Shown here piece by piece: positions 53,260-61,915 of a stretch of DNA of 64,000 nucleotides (positions are counted from its first letter, which is position 1; the number at the start of each line of letters is the position of its first letter). The translations under genes were made by a program, and so were the position numbers. The notes below the pieces were generated by a model, which worked only from the letters and a program-made list of their open reading frames with translations, was not told where the DNA came from and made no database searches. Source of the stretch: Halococcus agarilyticus (GTDB lineage: Archaea; Halobacteriota; Halobacteria; Halobacteriales; Halococcaceae); NCBI RefSeq assembly GCF_000334895.1, contig NZ_BAFM01000002.1, positions 1 through 64,000 on the forward strand, written 5' to 3'.

Positions 53260-53364
53260 CACCCGTTCTGCGGTCCTCGCGGCCATGAGGGTTTGGTTTG
53301 CCCGGCGGCGACTCACGGAATCAGCTGCCCATCGCGTCGTCGAATGGCGAACTGACGGGACGGC

Positions 53365-55113
53365 TTACGCCTCGCGCCGGAGACGACGAACCACGAACGC
53401 GCGGTCGAGATCGGCGAGGAACGTGCCGAGCTGCGGTCCCTGGTCGGTGTCGAAGAAGAGCCGGTAGCCAGCGGCGAACAGCTCACCCGGATCGAGATCG
53501 TGGTCCCGCGCGGTCTCGAAGATCTCGCTCTGGATCGCCTCGCCGGCGTGACCCGCTTCGACGAAATCGGCGAGGTCGTCGAGCGCGGCCTCGGTGGCGG
53601 CGTCGAACTCCGTGGCAGGGAGGTCGGCGGCGAGGCGGTAGTTGTAGGCGTTGTCGACGCGCTCGGCCCAGGTGCGCGCGCCACGGACTCGCGCGAGCGC
53701 GTCCGCGACGGCTTCCTCGGAGGCGTCCGTGGGAATGTGATCCTCACGACGCGCCATCTTCTCGCGGAGTTCGGCGTCGTCGGTCATCCCGAGCACGGCG
53801 GCGAAGGTGTACGGAAGCCGGAGCCGTGGCTCCGCGTTGTCGCCGACAACTGCCGGGTAGGCAACCTCGACGGTCTCCCTCGATCGGGCCTCGGTTCCCG
53901 ATTCGTCGAAGTACGCCCGCTCGAAGCGGTCGAACTCGTCGACAAGCTGATCGACCCGCTCGACCGAGAAGTCCCGCGCCGTGCTCGGGTCCTTGGTGAA
54001 GAAGTACCGGAGCACCTCGGGTTCGATCAGTTCGAGCACCTCCTGGACCATGATGACGTGGCCCGCTGAGGACGAGAACGCCTCGCCGTCGAGCGTGAAC
54101 CACTCGTAGGCCATCGGGACTGGAGGAACGTCGCCGAGGACGTTCCGGGCGATGTCGGCCCCGCTCGGCCACGAGCCCTCGGCGTGGTCCTTCCCGAACG
54201 GCTCGAAGTCCACGTCCAGCACCTGCCACTGGGCGGGCCACTCGAAGCGCCACGGGAGTTTTCCCTCGCGGAAGGTCGCAGTTCCCTCGTGGCCGCAGCC
54301 CTCGATGATCCGATCGCCGGCCTCGACGTCAGTACAGACGTACTCGACAGTTTCAGCGTCGAGATCAACGCTTTGGACGGCGTCCGTCTCGGTGACGTGG
54401 CCACACTCGGCGCAGATAGGCCGGAAGGGAACGTAGTCGTCGTCGACCTTGTCCTGGTACTTCGCGAGCACGCTCCGTGCCTGCTCGCGGTGTTCGAGGA
54501 GGTGGTGAATCACGTCGTCGAACGCACCCGACTCGTAGAGTTCGGTGTTCGAGACCGTCTCGACGGGGACGTCGAGCAGGTCGGCGCTCCGCTCGATGAG
54601 GTTCGAGAAGTGCGCGCCGTAGGAATCACAGCAGCCAAAGGGGTCGGGAATCGCGGTGTAGGGCTTGCCGAGATTGCGACCGAGCGCGCCGGCGTCGACC
54701 TCGCCGAGGCCGACGACGTTGCCGTCGAGGTCGGCGAGCTTGCGGGGAACCTTCCGAAGCGGATCGCGGTCGTCGGCGGTGAACACCTGCCGAACCGTGT
54801 GTCCCCGTTCACGGGTCACTCCGTTCCCCGTTCGCGTATCTGGCGGCTCTCCCTCCGGTCGCGCCGCCCGCCGCTCACGCAACGCCTCCGCCACGAAGTA
54901 CCCCCGCGCGATCTCGTTCATGTTCCCGAGGTGGGGCACCCCCGACGGCGAGATCCCACCCTTGATGACGATTGGATCGTCGGGGCCACGTTCGAGGATT
55001 CGCTCCGCAACCGATACAGCCCAAAAGTCGTGTGACTGCGAGCCGCTGAGGACGTACGGATCGTCGATAGTGGTGTCCGCCATTTCGCGGTCAGTCGGCC
55101 CGTCGTCAGTCAT
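53365..55113 (-). CDS. lysS: Lysyl-tRNA synthetase, class I
   Basis: A 582-residue class I LysRS, charging tRNA-Lys. The HIGH-like motif is SPSGVPHLGNMNE and the KMSKS position reads AFSSSAGH, without the usual Lys. Two Cys sets (CAECGH, CGHEG) fit the zinc insertion. The C-terminal helical domain is complete. The start ATG 55113 overlaps the pyrH stop by 8 bases; ATG 55083 is a shorter alternative. A 20-residue hydrophilic insertion at about 85-105 follows the HIGH region. Confidence 0.94.
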   Translation of the reverse strand: MTDDGPTDREMADTTIDDPYVLSGSQSHDFWAVSVAERILERGPDDPIVIKGGISPSGVPHLGNMNEIARGYFVAEALRERRAARPEGEPPDTRTGNGVTRERGHTVRQVFTADDRDPLRKVPRKLADLDGNVVGLGEVDAGALGRNLGKPYTAIPDPFGCCDSYGAHFSNLIERSADLLDVPVETVSNTELYESGAFDDVIHHLLEHREQARSVLAKYQDKVDDDYVPFRPICAECGHVTETDAVQSVDLDAETVEYVCTDVEAGDRIIEGCGHEGTATFREGKLPWRFEWPAQWQVLDVDFEPFGKDHAEGSWPSGADIARNVLGDVPPVPMAYEWFTLDGEAFSSSAGHVIMVQEVLELIEPEVLRYFFTKDPSTARDFSVERVDQLVDEFDRFERAYFDESGTEARSRETVEVAYPAVVGDNAEPRLRLPYTFAAVLGMTDDAELREKMARREDHIPTDASEEAVADALARVRGARTWAERVDNAYNYRLAADLPATEFDAATEAALDDLADFVEAGHAGEAIQSEIFETARDHDLDPGELFAAGYRLFFDTDQGPQLGTFLADLDRAFVVRRLRREA

Positions 55114-55822
55114 CCATCGCCCAGTAGGTGGGTTCGTCCGCGGCTTGGGGAATGATGTCGGTGCCGTCGTGGCTGCCGGAGTCGACGACCTCCGCGACTC
55201 GGTCGGGATCGGTACCGTCGAGGACCACGGTCCGCACGCCCGAGCGCTCGATGATCTTCGCCGCGAGCAGGTCGACTGGCGCGCTCGCACCGGCGGTCAT
55301 CTCGATGTCGGCGATCACGTCGACGAGCTCGGTGGCCGAGAGCTCCTCGAACCGGTGTGCGCCGTCGTCCTCTGCGGGATCGGCGTCGAACACGCCCGGA
55401 ACGCTGGTGGCATAGACGAGGAGATCCGCGCCGGCGTACTCCGCGAGCGCGGCGCTCACCGCGTCGGTGGTCTGACCCGGTGCGACGCCGCCCATGACCG
55501 CGATCTCGCCGCGCCTGAGCGCTGCGCCCGCAGTCTCGTAGTCCCGTGCGGGGCGGGTCGCCGCGCGCTCCGAGAGTGCCGCGATCAGGAGGCGGGCATT
55601 GAGCCGGGTGGTGTCGACCCCCAACTGATCGAGTTCGATCTCGTTCGCGCCGAGCTCGCGGGCGGTGTGGATGTACTCTCGCGCGACGGTGCCGCCGCCG
55701 ACGACCGCACCGACGGTGTGGCCCGCTTCGACGAGGTTCTCGATGACGGCGGCGTGCGCGCCGACGCGTTCGGGGTCTCTGGGTGCGAGAACGCTCCCGC
55801 CGAGCGAGAGAACGAGTTTCAT
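55106..55822 (-). CDS. pyrH: UMP kinase
   Basis: A 238-residue archaeal UMP kinase of the amino-acid-kinase fold, phosphorylating UMP to UDP. LSLGGSVLAP is the N-terminal phosphate-binding motif, VVGGGTVAREYI and GVAPGQTTDAVSAALAEYAGAD hold substrate and nucleotide sites, and TSVPGVFDADP is the kinase signature. A CTTATGCG box (minus strand) about 27 bases before ATG 55822 supports a leaderless transcript. It overlaps lysS, so both are one operon. Confidence 0.95.
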   Translation of the reverse strand: MKLVLSLGGSVLAPRDPERVGAHAAVIENLVEAGHTVGAVVGGGTVAREYIHTARELGANEIELDQLGVDTTRLNARLLIAALSERAATRPARDYETAGAALRRGEIAVMGGVAPGQTTDAVSAALAEYAGADLLVYATSVPGVFDADPAEDDGAHRFEELSATELVDVIADIEMTAGASAPVDLLAAKIIERSGVRTVVLDGTDPDRVAEVVDSGSHDGTDIIPQAADEPTYWAMDD

Positions 55823-55904
55823 TGCTGCCGGATTGCCCGGACGCACGCATAAGGGTTATCAACGCCGTCGAAGGGTACAAGCACATTGCGGCCCCCTTTC
55901 GGCT

Positions 55905-56732
55905 ATGAAGGCTCTCGCTGTCGTCGGTGCCTCGGAAACGGGGAAGACGACGCTGATCGAGCGGCTCGTCGACCGTCTCGACGAGCGCGGCTCGGTCGCC
56001 ACGATCAAACACCTCGATCACGCGCCCGACATCGACACCCGCGGCAAGGATACCGCTCGCCACCGCGCCGCGGGCGCAGCGGTCACCTACGGCGTCGACG
56101 ACGAGGCCTGGTTCGCCACCGGCGACGCGTGCGATCTCGACGAGATCCTCGACGACCTCGTCCCCGATCACGACTACGCGATCGTCGAAGGCTTTTCGGG
56201 CCGCCACCTCCCGGCGGTGGTCCTCGGCGACCGCGACCACGCCGGCCGCGAACTCGCGGCGGCCACGGACGCCGACGGGGTCGATCTCGATGCGGTGTGT
56301 GCGGCGATCGGGGATCTCGAACCCCGCGTCACGCTCGAGTCGCTGGTCGAGAAGGTCAAATCCGCCCCAAACGCGGACCGCTCGGGCGCGATCGCCACCT
56401 TCACCGGTCGCGTCCGGACGAGGGACGCCGACGACGACGCGCCGACCGAACACCTCGAGTTCGAGACCTACGAGGGCGTCGCCGAGGAGCGCCTCGCGGC
56501 CATCATCGCCGATCTCGAAGCCCGTGAGGGTGTCCAGCGCGTGCTCGCCCACCACCGCACGGGTGTCATCACGTCGGGCGAGGACATCGTGTTCGTGGTG
56601 GTGCTCGCGGGCCACCGCGAGGAGGCGTTCGCGGCCGTCTCGGACGGCATCGACCGGCTCAAGGACGAAGTCCCGATCTTCAAGAAGGAGATCACGGCCG
56701 ACGAGCAGTTCTGGCTCCACGAGCGCGCGTGA
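55905..56732 (+). CDS. MobB-MoaE fusion protein (molybdopterin synthesis)
   Basis: A 275-residue fusion. Residues 1-150 are MobB, a GTP-binding protein linked to molybdopterin guanine dinucleotide formation (Walker A GASETGKTTLIERL, IKHLDH, FSGRHLPAVVLG). Residues about 155-275 are MoaE, the large subunit of molybdopterin synthase (GAIATFTGRVRTRD, LEFETYEGVAEERL, HRTGVITSGEDIVFVVVLAGHR, PIFKKEIT with the catalytic Lys). It needs MoaD-type SAMP partners encoded elsewhere. Such fusions are known in haloarchaea. ATG 55905 begins directly at the MobB strand. Confidence 0.93.
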   Translation: MKALAVVGASETGKTTLIERLVDRLDERGSVATIKHLDHAPDIDTRGKDTARHRAAGAAVTYGVDDEAWFATGDACDLDEILDDLVPDHDYAIVEGFSGRHLPAVVLGDRDHAGRELAAATDADGVDLDAVCAAIGDLEPRVTLESLVEKVKSAPNADRSGAIATFTGRVRTRDADDDAPTEHLEFETYEGVAEERLAAIIADLEAREGVQRVLAHHRTGVITSGEDIVFVVVLAGHREEAFAAVSDGIDRLKDEVPIFKKEITADEQFWLHERA

Positions 56733-57004
56733 GCCACCGCGGCGCATACCACCGAACGACAACCGGCAATAATGACCGGAAAACGGCCGGGAGAATCGTG
56801 TGACGCGCTCTCGATCGGCGCGCAGCGACGAACAGCTACAGAAGAAACGACGAACGCAGCGCGGACGATAAAACGTCTCGTGATCTCTCGAAGCGTCGTG
56901 AAACGAGCGTGTGGTCCGCTCACATCGTGAAAGGACCCGAAGCTACTCGAAGCATCTGTCGGCTATAATACATTGGGGTTGTGCATCCCGGGTGGAGGCC
57001 GACA

Positions 57005-57250
57005 ATGAGCACGACACAGTCCACCGGGGTCGACGCGGACGCGAAGGAGCAGCGCCTGAAGACGTATCTCGAACGCAACGCGGCCGACGGCGAGCTCTAC
57101 TTCAAGAGCAAGTTCATCGCCGACGAGGTGGGGCTCTCGCCGAAGGAGATCGGCGCGCTGATGTGCAAGCTCAGCGACGCGGCGACCGACCTCGAGATCG
57201 AGAAGTGGTCGTACACCAGCGCGACGACGTGGCGCGTCGAACCCGCGTGA
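57005..57250 (+). CDS. DUF7123 family small protein
   Basis: An 81-residue protein I recall as haloarchaeal DUF7123 (LKTYLERNAADGELYFKSKFIADEVGLSPKEIGALM, EIEKWSYTSATTWRVE). A winged-helix-like fold is plausible, so it may bind nucleic acid. A CTATAATAC box (about 56963-56971) and a GGAGG sequence (56995-56999) precede ATG 57005, so this gene has a leader with a Shine-Dalgarno-like site, unusual among its neighbours. Confidence 0.82.
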   Translation: MSTTQSTGVDADAKEQRLKTYLERNAADGELYFKSKFIADEVGLSPKEIGALMCKLSDAATDLEIEKWSYTSATTWRVEPA

Positions 57251-57362
57251 TCGGCGAGTGGGCTGTCGGCCCGCGCTCCCGCCCTGAATCGGGTCCCCGC
57301 TGACGCGGCCCGCACGGTGAACGGTCTGCAGGTTTATCCCTGCCCGACACGAGGAACAAACG

Positions 57363-58511
57363 ATGGATGACAGCGAACCGCCCGCCGAGGGACCGCCACC
57401 CGAGGCGCTCGCGGGCTTCTTTCGCGTCACCGAAATCACCGCCGAGAACGGCCGTCTCCAGTACTACGGCGAGCCGCTCGTCGGTGGACAGCGGCTCGAA
57501 CGCCGGCTCTGGCCGGTGTTTCGCGATCGGGGGTACGAGGTTCGGCTGACGAGCGAGCCGAGACAGGACCCCTTGACCGGCGTCGAGACCGGTGGATCGC
57601 GATACGTCCTCGTCGCCACGCCACGCTCGACCGGGATCGACGGAGTGCCGTGGCGAAACCTCCTCTTTGCGGCGCTCACGGTACTCACGACGCTGTACGC
57701 TGGCGCACGCTGGTACGGCTCCGTCCGGGGGTTCGGGGAGTTCCTCGATGCCCCCCTCGATGTGCTCGCCGGGTGGCCGTTCTCGCTCGCCGTCCTCTTC
57801 GTGCTCGGCGTGCACGAACTGGGTCACTACGCGCTGAGCCGGTATCACGGCGTCGACGCGAGCCTGCCCTACTTCATCCCGCTGCCGAACGTGATCGGGA
57901 CGATGGGCGCGGTGATCCGGATGCGCGGGCGGATGCCAGACCGGAAGACCCTGTTCGACATCGGCGTCGCCGGCCCGCTCGCCGGGCTCGTCGCGGCCTG
58001 CACAGTGACGATCGTCGGGCTCCATCTCGAACCGGTGACCGAGCCGGTGATCCCGATCGCGTTCAACTACCCGCCCCTGATCCAGGCCATCGCCGCCCTC
58101 ACCGGCCAGCAGCTCGGGTACGGCTCGGGCACGATCGTCAACCCCGTGGTGTTCGCGGGCTGGGTCGGGATGTTCGTCACCTTTCTGAATCTGATCCCTG
58201 TGGGCCAGCTCGACGGCGGCCACCTCGTGCGCGCGATGGTCGGCAAGCGCCACGAGACCGTCGGTGCGCTGGTCCCGGCCGCGCTGTTCGGGCTCGCGGC
58301 CTACCTCTACTACGTTCGGGAGGCCGCGTTCAACGCCGTCTTCCTCTGGGTGCTCTGGGGCGTGTTCAGCCTCGGGATCGCGTACGCCGGTCCCGCGACG
58401 CCGATCTACGACGACGCGCTCGACGCGAAACGCACGGCACTCGGCCTCGTCACCTTCGTGCTCGGCGCGCTCTGTTTCACGCCGGTGCCGTTCGAGCTGG
58501 TCGTGCCGTAG
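57363..58511 (+). CDS. Site-2 protease family (M50) membrane protein
   Basis: A 382-residue membrane metalloprotease. HELGH at 151-155 in LFVLGVHELGHYALS gives two zinc ligands and the catalytic Glu; LNLIPVGQLDGGHLVRA near 275 gives the third. It has about eight membrane segments and no PDZ domain. Its N-terminal 95 residues are a soluble acidic domain, found in plant EGY-like and haloarchaeal S2P. ATG 57363 gives the full soluble domain. It is followed at once by copy 7 of the dispersed element. Confidence 0.92.
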   Translation: MDDSEPPAEGPPPEALAGFFRVTEITAENGRLQYYGEPLVGGQRLERRLWPVFRDRGYEVRLTSEPRQDPLTGVETGGSRYVLVATPRSTGIDGVPWRNLLFAALTVLTTLYAGARWYGSVRGFGEFLDAPLDVLAGWPFSLAVLFVLGVHELGHYALSRYHGVDASLPYFIPLPNVIGTMGAVIRMRGRMPDRKTLFDIGVAGPLAGLVAACTVTIVGLHLEPVTEPVIPIAFNYPPLIQAIAALTGQQLGYGSGTIVNPVVFAGWVGMFVTFLNLIPVGQLDGGHLVRAMVGKRHETVGALVPAALFGLAAYLYYVREAAFNAVFLWVLWGVFSLGIAYAGPATPIYDDALDAKRTALGLVTFVLGALCFTPVPFELVVP

Positions 58512-58995
58512 GACCACCCACTTTTTTGCGGGGAGGGGTGTCCTCGCGCGCCTGCGGCGCGCTGCGGGCACCCCTCCCCGCAAAAACCTGGACTAAAAAC
58601 ACCCGCTCGCTCGCCCACGGCTCGCGGTGCGATCGCTGGCGCTCTCCGCGACCGCCACGCACAGCACCGCGGAAGCCCTCGCTCACACCGGAAGAGCGGA
58701 GCTCTTCCGTGCTCTCGTTCGCCTTCGTCTTCGCGCGGCTTCGCCGCGCGAACGGTCCGCGGGACCTTCGGTCCCGCGCTACTCACGAGAACTCCGGTCT
58801 CGCTCGCGGTAGAACTGCTGGCGCTCCCACAACCGCCCCGCACAGCACCGCAGAAGCCCTCGCTCCCGACGGTCGCTCGCCCTTCATCCGCCAGGTGACG
58901 CCCCGCACAGCAGCCGCCACCACGCCGCAGCCGCCACCGCCTCCGCACCGCAGCCACACCGCAACCGCCACCACACCACAACCACTGCGCCCGCA
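58512..58995 (+). repeat. Stop-proximal dispersed element, copy 7 (two cores)
   Basis: Follows the S2P stop by 10 bases. Head: perfect 18-base inverted repeat (see separate entry). Then CTGGACTAAAAACACCCGCTCG, core GCGGAAGCCCTCG, several inserted hairpins (GAAGAGC/GCTCTTC at about 58690; GCGCGGC/GCCGCGC at 58735; GCGGGACC/GGTCCCGC at 58758), a second core with GCAGAAGCCCTCG at about 58850, CTTCATCCGCCAGG without the aggagag hairpin, and a CCGCAGCCGCCACC-type tail to about 58990. No gene is seen. Confidence 0.86.
58523..58586. terminator. Perfect 18-bp stem-loop after the S2P gene
   Basis: Arms 58523-58540 and 58569-58586 are exact reverse complements (TTTTTGCGGGGAGGGGTG on the left), with a 28-base loop holding a nested GCGCGC hairpin. 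The left arm starts in a T6 run 10 bases after the stop, and the right arm ends in an A-run, so either strand presents U-rich RNA at this point. It can act as a two-way terminator or 3'-end stabiliser. Confidence 0.75.
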
Positions 58996-59002
58996 CAGCA
59001 CG

Positions 59003-59872
59003 CTACCCGTGAGTGTAGCCCCGATCGTCGAGTGGGTCGCCATCGAGCGTCACGCCGCTCTCGACGACCGTGCCGATCCGCGAAACGTCGACGGGTGCGG
59101 CCTCGCGGGCGGTATCGAGCGCGCGCTCGGGGACGGTGAACAGGAGTTCGAAGTCCTCGCCGAAGAAGACGCTCAGTTCGCGCTGCTCGGCCGGATCGGC
59201 GGCGATCTCCTGAACGACATCGGCGACGGGCAACGGGGTATCGACCGCGAACCCGCAGTCGCTCGCGGCGGCGAGCTGGTGGAGCGAGCGCGCGAGTCCG
59301 TCGCTCACGTCCATCATCGCGCCCGCGTGCGGAGCGATCACCTCGCCCGCCGCGACCCGCGGTGTGAACCGGAAGAGGTCGTTCGCGCGGTCGTGCTCGC
59401 CCCCATCGAACAGCCGCAGCGCCGCACCGCTCCGCCCGAGCCGGCCGGTCACGCAGACTGCCTCGCCGGCCGCCGCCCCCGAGCGCAACACGGGGTCGTC
59501 GGTCCGACCGAGCGCGGTCGTCGCCGTCGTGAACTCGTCGTGCGTGTCGAGATCGCCGCCGACGTACTCCGCCCTACAGACCTCGCAGACGTCGCGCGCG
59601 CCGTCGACGAACGCTCTCAAACCACGTTCGTCGAGTTCGGGGGCGGCGTAGACCGCGACCGCTGCCCGAGCTTCGGCCCCCATCGCAGCCACGTCCGACA
59701 GCGACGCGCCGACCGCGCGCCAGCCCGCGGTGTACCGCGTCGTGCCGTCGGGGAAGTCGGTCGTCTCGTGGAGCATATCGGTCGTGAGCACCGACCCGTC
59801 GACGACCGCGCAGTCGTCGCCCGCGGCGGGTACGCTCGTGGCGAGCGCGTCGAGAGCCGCCCGCTCATCCAT
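59003..59872 (-). CDS. thiL: Thiamine-monophosphate kinase
   Basis: A 289-residue ThiL, which phosphorylates thiamine phosphate to thiamine diphosphate, the active cofactor. Seen are GDDCAVVDGSVLTTDMLHE, GWRAVGASLSDVAAMGA, VTGRLGRSGAALRL, AMMDVSDGLARSLHQLA and GEDFELLFTVP, all PurM-fold signatures with the Asp metal ligands. ATG 59872 is used. It converges with the element region after the S2P gene. Confidence 0.94.
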   Translation of the reverse strand: MDERAALDALATSVPAAGDDCAVVDGSVLTTDMLHETTDFPDGTTRYTAGWRAVGASLSDVAAMGAEARAAVAVYAAPELDERGLRAFVDGARDVCEVCRAEYVGGDLDTHDEFTTATTALGRTDDPVLRSGAAAGEAVCVTGRLGRSGAALRLFDGGEHDRANDLFRFTPRVAAGEVIAPHAGAMMDVSDGLARSLHQLAAASDCGFAVDTPLPVADVVQEIAADPAEQRELSVFFGEDFELLFTVPERALDTAREAAPVDVSRIGTVVESGVTLDGDPLDDRGYTHG

Positions 59873-59994
59873 GATCGGCGTTCGGTGCCCGGTGGGAAAA
59901 CCGGTCCGGTCGACGGCGGGATCGGGGGACGCCGCGTGACAGCCGCGAGCGCGTTCCGGAGGGTTCATCCCGAGGTCGCTCCTTCGACACCGAC

Positions 59995-61011
59995 ATGATC
60001 CGCGGCGACGACCTCAGAGCCACGCTCGTCGGCTTTGCGGGTGCGCTCTGCGTTCTCGCCGTCCTGGTCTGGGGCGTCGGGATCGACAAAACTATCGACG
60101 CGCTCGCGGGGGCCAGCCTCCCCGTGCTGGTCGGGATCGTGGCGATCGCGATCTGCTGGCTCAGCGCGTGGGGGATGTCGCTCCACACGGTGCTCGGCGT
60201 ACTCGGCGCGCCGATCACGGTGCCGGCGGCCGTGCTCGTCTTCGCCGGGGCGACGTTCGCGAACAACGTCACGCCCTTTGGCCAGGCCGGCGGCGAACCG
60301 GTGAGCGCGCTACTCATCTCGCGGGCGACCGACCGCGAGTACGAGACCGGGCTCGCGGCGATCGCGAGCGTCGACGCGCTCAACTTCGTCCCCTCGATCG
60401 CGCTCGCTCTCGTGGGGCTGAGCTACTTCGCGTCGACGATCACGTTCGGCGAGAACCTCGAGTACGCGGCGGCTGCCGTCGTGGCGTTCGCAGTCGTGGT
60501 GCCGATCGCAGTGGTGCTCGGGTGGCGCAACCGCTACCGGCTCGAACGGACCGCGGTCGACTCGCTCGCCCCGCTCCTCCAGCGGCTCGGCGAACTCGTC
60601 CCGCGTCGATCGGCTCCGAGCCGGGCCGCGCTCGAACGCCGGATCGAGGGCTTCTTCACGGCCGTCGAGCGCGTCGCCACCAACCCCCGTGGACTGGTGT
60701 TCGCACTCGTCTTCTCGACGGCGGGCTGGGTCGGGCTCGCGACTTCGCTCTGGCTCTCGCTGTTCGCGCTCGGCCACACCGTCTCGCCCGCCGTCGTGCT
60801 GGTCGCCATCCCGACGGGCGCGATGGCGAGCATCACACCACTCCCCGGTGGGCTCGGCGGGGTCGAAGCAGTCCTCGGTGCGCTCGTTCTCGCAACCACC
60901 GGCCTCCCGCTCGCGACCGTGACGGCCGCCGTCCTCATCCATCGCGGCGCGACCTACCTCCTCCCGACCGTCATCGGCGGCGGCACCGCGGCGGTGCTCG
61001 CCGACCGCTGA
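59995..61011 (+). CDS. YbhN/UPF0104-type membrane protein (lysylphosphatidylglycerol synthase TM region-like)
   Basis: A 338-residue protein with about 8-9 membrane segments of the YbhN/UPF0104/flippase-like superfamily. The signatures FANNVTPFGQAGGEPVSALLIS and TPLPGGLGGVEAVLGAL are clear. Family members include AglD-type enzymes of protein N-glycosylation and candidate lipid translocases; which applies is not decidable here. ATG 59995 is divergent from thiL by 122 bases. Confidence 0.88.
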   Translation: MIRGDDLRATLVGFAGALCVLAVLVWGVGIDKTIDALAGASLPVLVGIVAIAICWLSAWGMSLHTVLGVLGAPITVPAAVLVFAGATFANNVTPFGQAGGEPVSALLISRATDREYETGLAAIASVDALNFVPSIALALVGLSYFASTITFGENLEYAAAAVVAFAVVVPIAVVLGWRNRYRLERTAVDSLAPLLQRLGELVPRRSAPSRAALERRIEGFFTAVERVATNPRGLVFALVFSTAGWVGLATSLWLSLFALGHTVSPAVVLVAIPTGAMASITPLPGGLGGVEAVLGALVLATTGLPLATVTAAVLIHRGATYLLPTVIGGGTAAVLADR

Positions 61012-61046
61012 CGGAGCGCTTCTCGGTAGTGAGGCGTCCATTGGGA

Positions 61047-61170
61047 GGCGGTGGCGCGCGGGAGCGCACGGAGTGCGCGACTCGCGCGAGGGATGACTGA
61101 GCGGAGTGAGCGGAGCGAACGGAGCGAAGGAGTCGGTTGGGGAGGTGTGTGGCTTGCGGTTCTCATTTGT
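61047..61170 (+). repeat. Second dispersed repeat family, copy B
   Basis: In the 320-base gap 61012-61331. The segment begins near GGCGGTGGCGCGCGGGAGCG and includes GCGCGAGGGATGA, GCGGAGTGAGCGGAGCGAA and GGTTGGGGAGGTG, matching 34311-34440 over its length. The remainder of the gap holds the S19e promoter (GCGTTTAACC near 61297-61306) about 29 bases before its ATG. No gene is seen. Confidence 0.72.
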
Positions 61171-61331
61171 GCCGGGATTTGCCAGAGACGGATCGACCCT
61201 CATCGATGCGTTCCCCGAGAAAGCGACCGATCGGGAGTTTCGTGACGACGACGGGGCAGATGCACGCGATCGACTGCGCTCCCTCGAACGCTACCGACGC
61301 GTTTAACCCCACCCGCGAGCGTTTCGTACGT

Positions 61332-61787
61332 ATGGCAACTCTCTACGACGTTCCGGCGGACGCGCTCATCGACGCGCTCGTCGAGCGTCTCCCCGAGAGC
61401 ATCGAGCGCCCCGACTGGGCGACCTACGCGAAGACCGGCGCGGGCCGCGAACTCCCGCCCGAACAGGAGGAGTTCTGGCGAACGCGCGCCGCCAGCCTGC
61501 TCCGGCGGGTCGCCATCGACGGCGAGATCGGCGTCGACCGGCTCACGACCGCCTACGGCGACACCAAGGACGGCTCGAACCGCTACGGCGTCGCGCCAGC
61601 GAAGAAGACCGAGGGCAGCGGGAAGATCATCCGGACCGCGCTCCAGCAGCTCGAAGCCGAGGAGCTCGTCGAGACAGCCGAGGGCGAGGGCCGCCGGATC
61701 ACCGCCGAAGGCCAGAGCCTGCTCGACGACACGGCGGGCGACGTGCTCGACGACCTCGACCGACCCGAGCTCGAACGCTACGCCTGA
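61332..61787 (+). CDS. rps19e: 30S ribosomal protein S19e
   Basis: A 151-residue archaeal/eukaryotic S19e with TLYDVPADALIDALVERL, RPDWATYAKTGAGRELPPEQEEFWRTRAASLLRRVA-type and GSGKIIRTALQQLEAEELVE signatures. It is a small-subunit head protein. A GCGTTTAACC box lies about 29 bases before the ATG; the longer open frame upstream is not needed. Confidence 0.97.
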   Translation: MATLYDVPADALIDALVERLPESIERPDWATYAKTGAGRELPPEQEEFWRTRAASLLRRVAIDGEIGVDRLTTAYGDTKDGSNRYGVAPAKKTEGSGKIIRTALQQLEAEELVETAEGEGRRITAEGQSLLDDTAGDVLDDLDRPELERYA

Positions 61788-61915
61788 GAGCGGTCGCAGC
61801 CAGTAGCCCGGATCGCGTCGACGACCCTGTTTCTCCGATGTCCGACTCCGTGGCCGCGGCTCGGTGCAGCGATACCCCGAGAGAATCGTTCTGCGATACG
61901 TGATGGAGGACGGTG

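Noticed and set aside
58620-58900. Open frames across the dispersed elements (also at 17560-18000, 10900-11150 and 43280-43640)
   Set aside because: They translate to Arg/Ala/Ser-rich shadow peptides that differ between copies and cross the hairpins; no copy conserves a reading frame.
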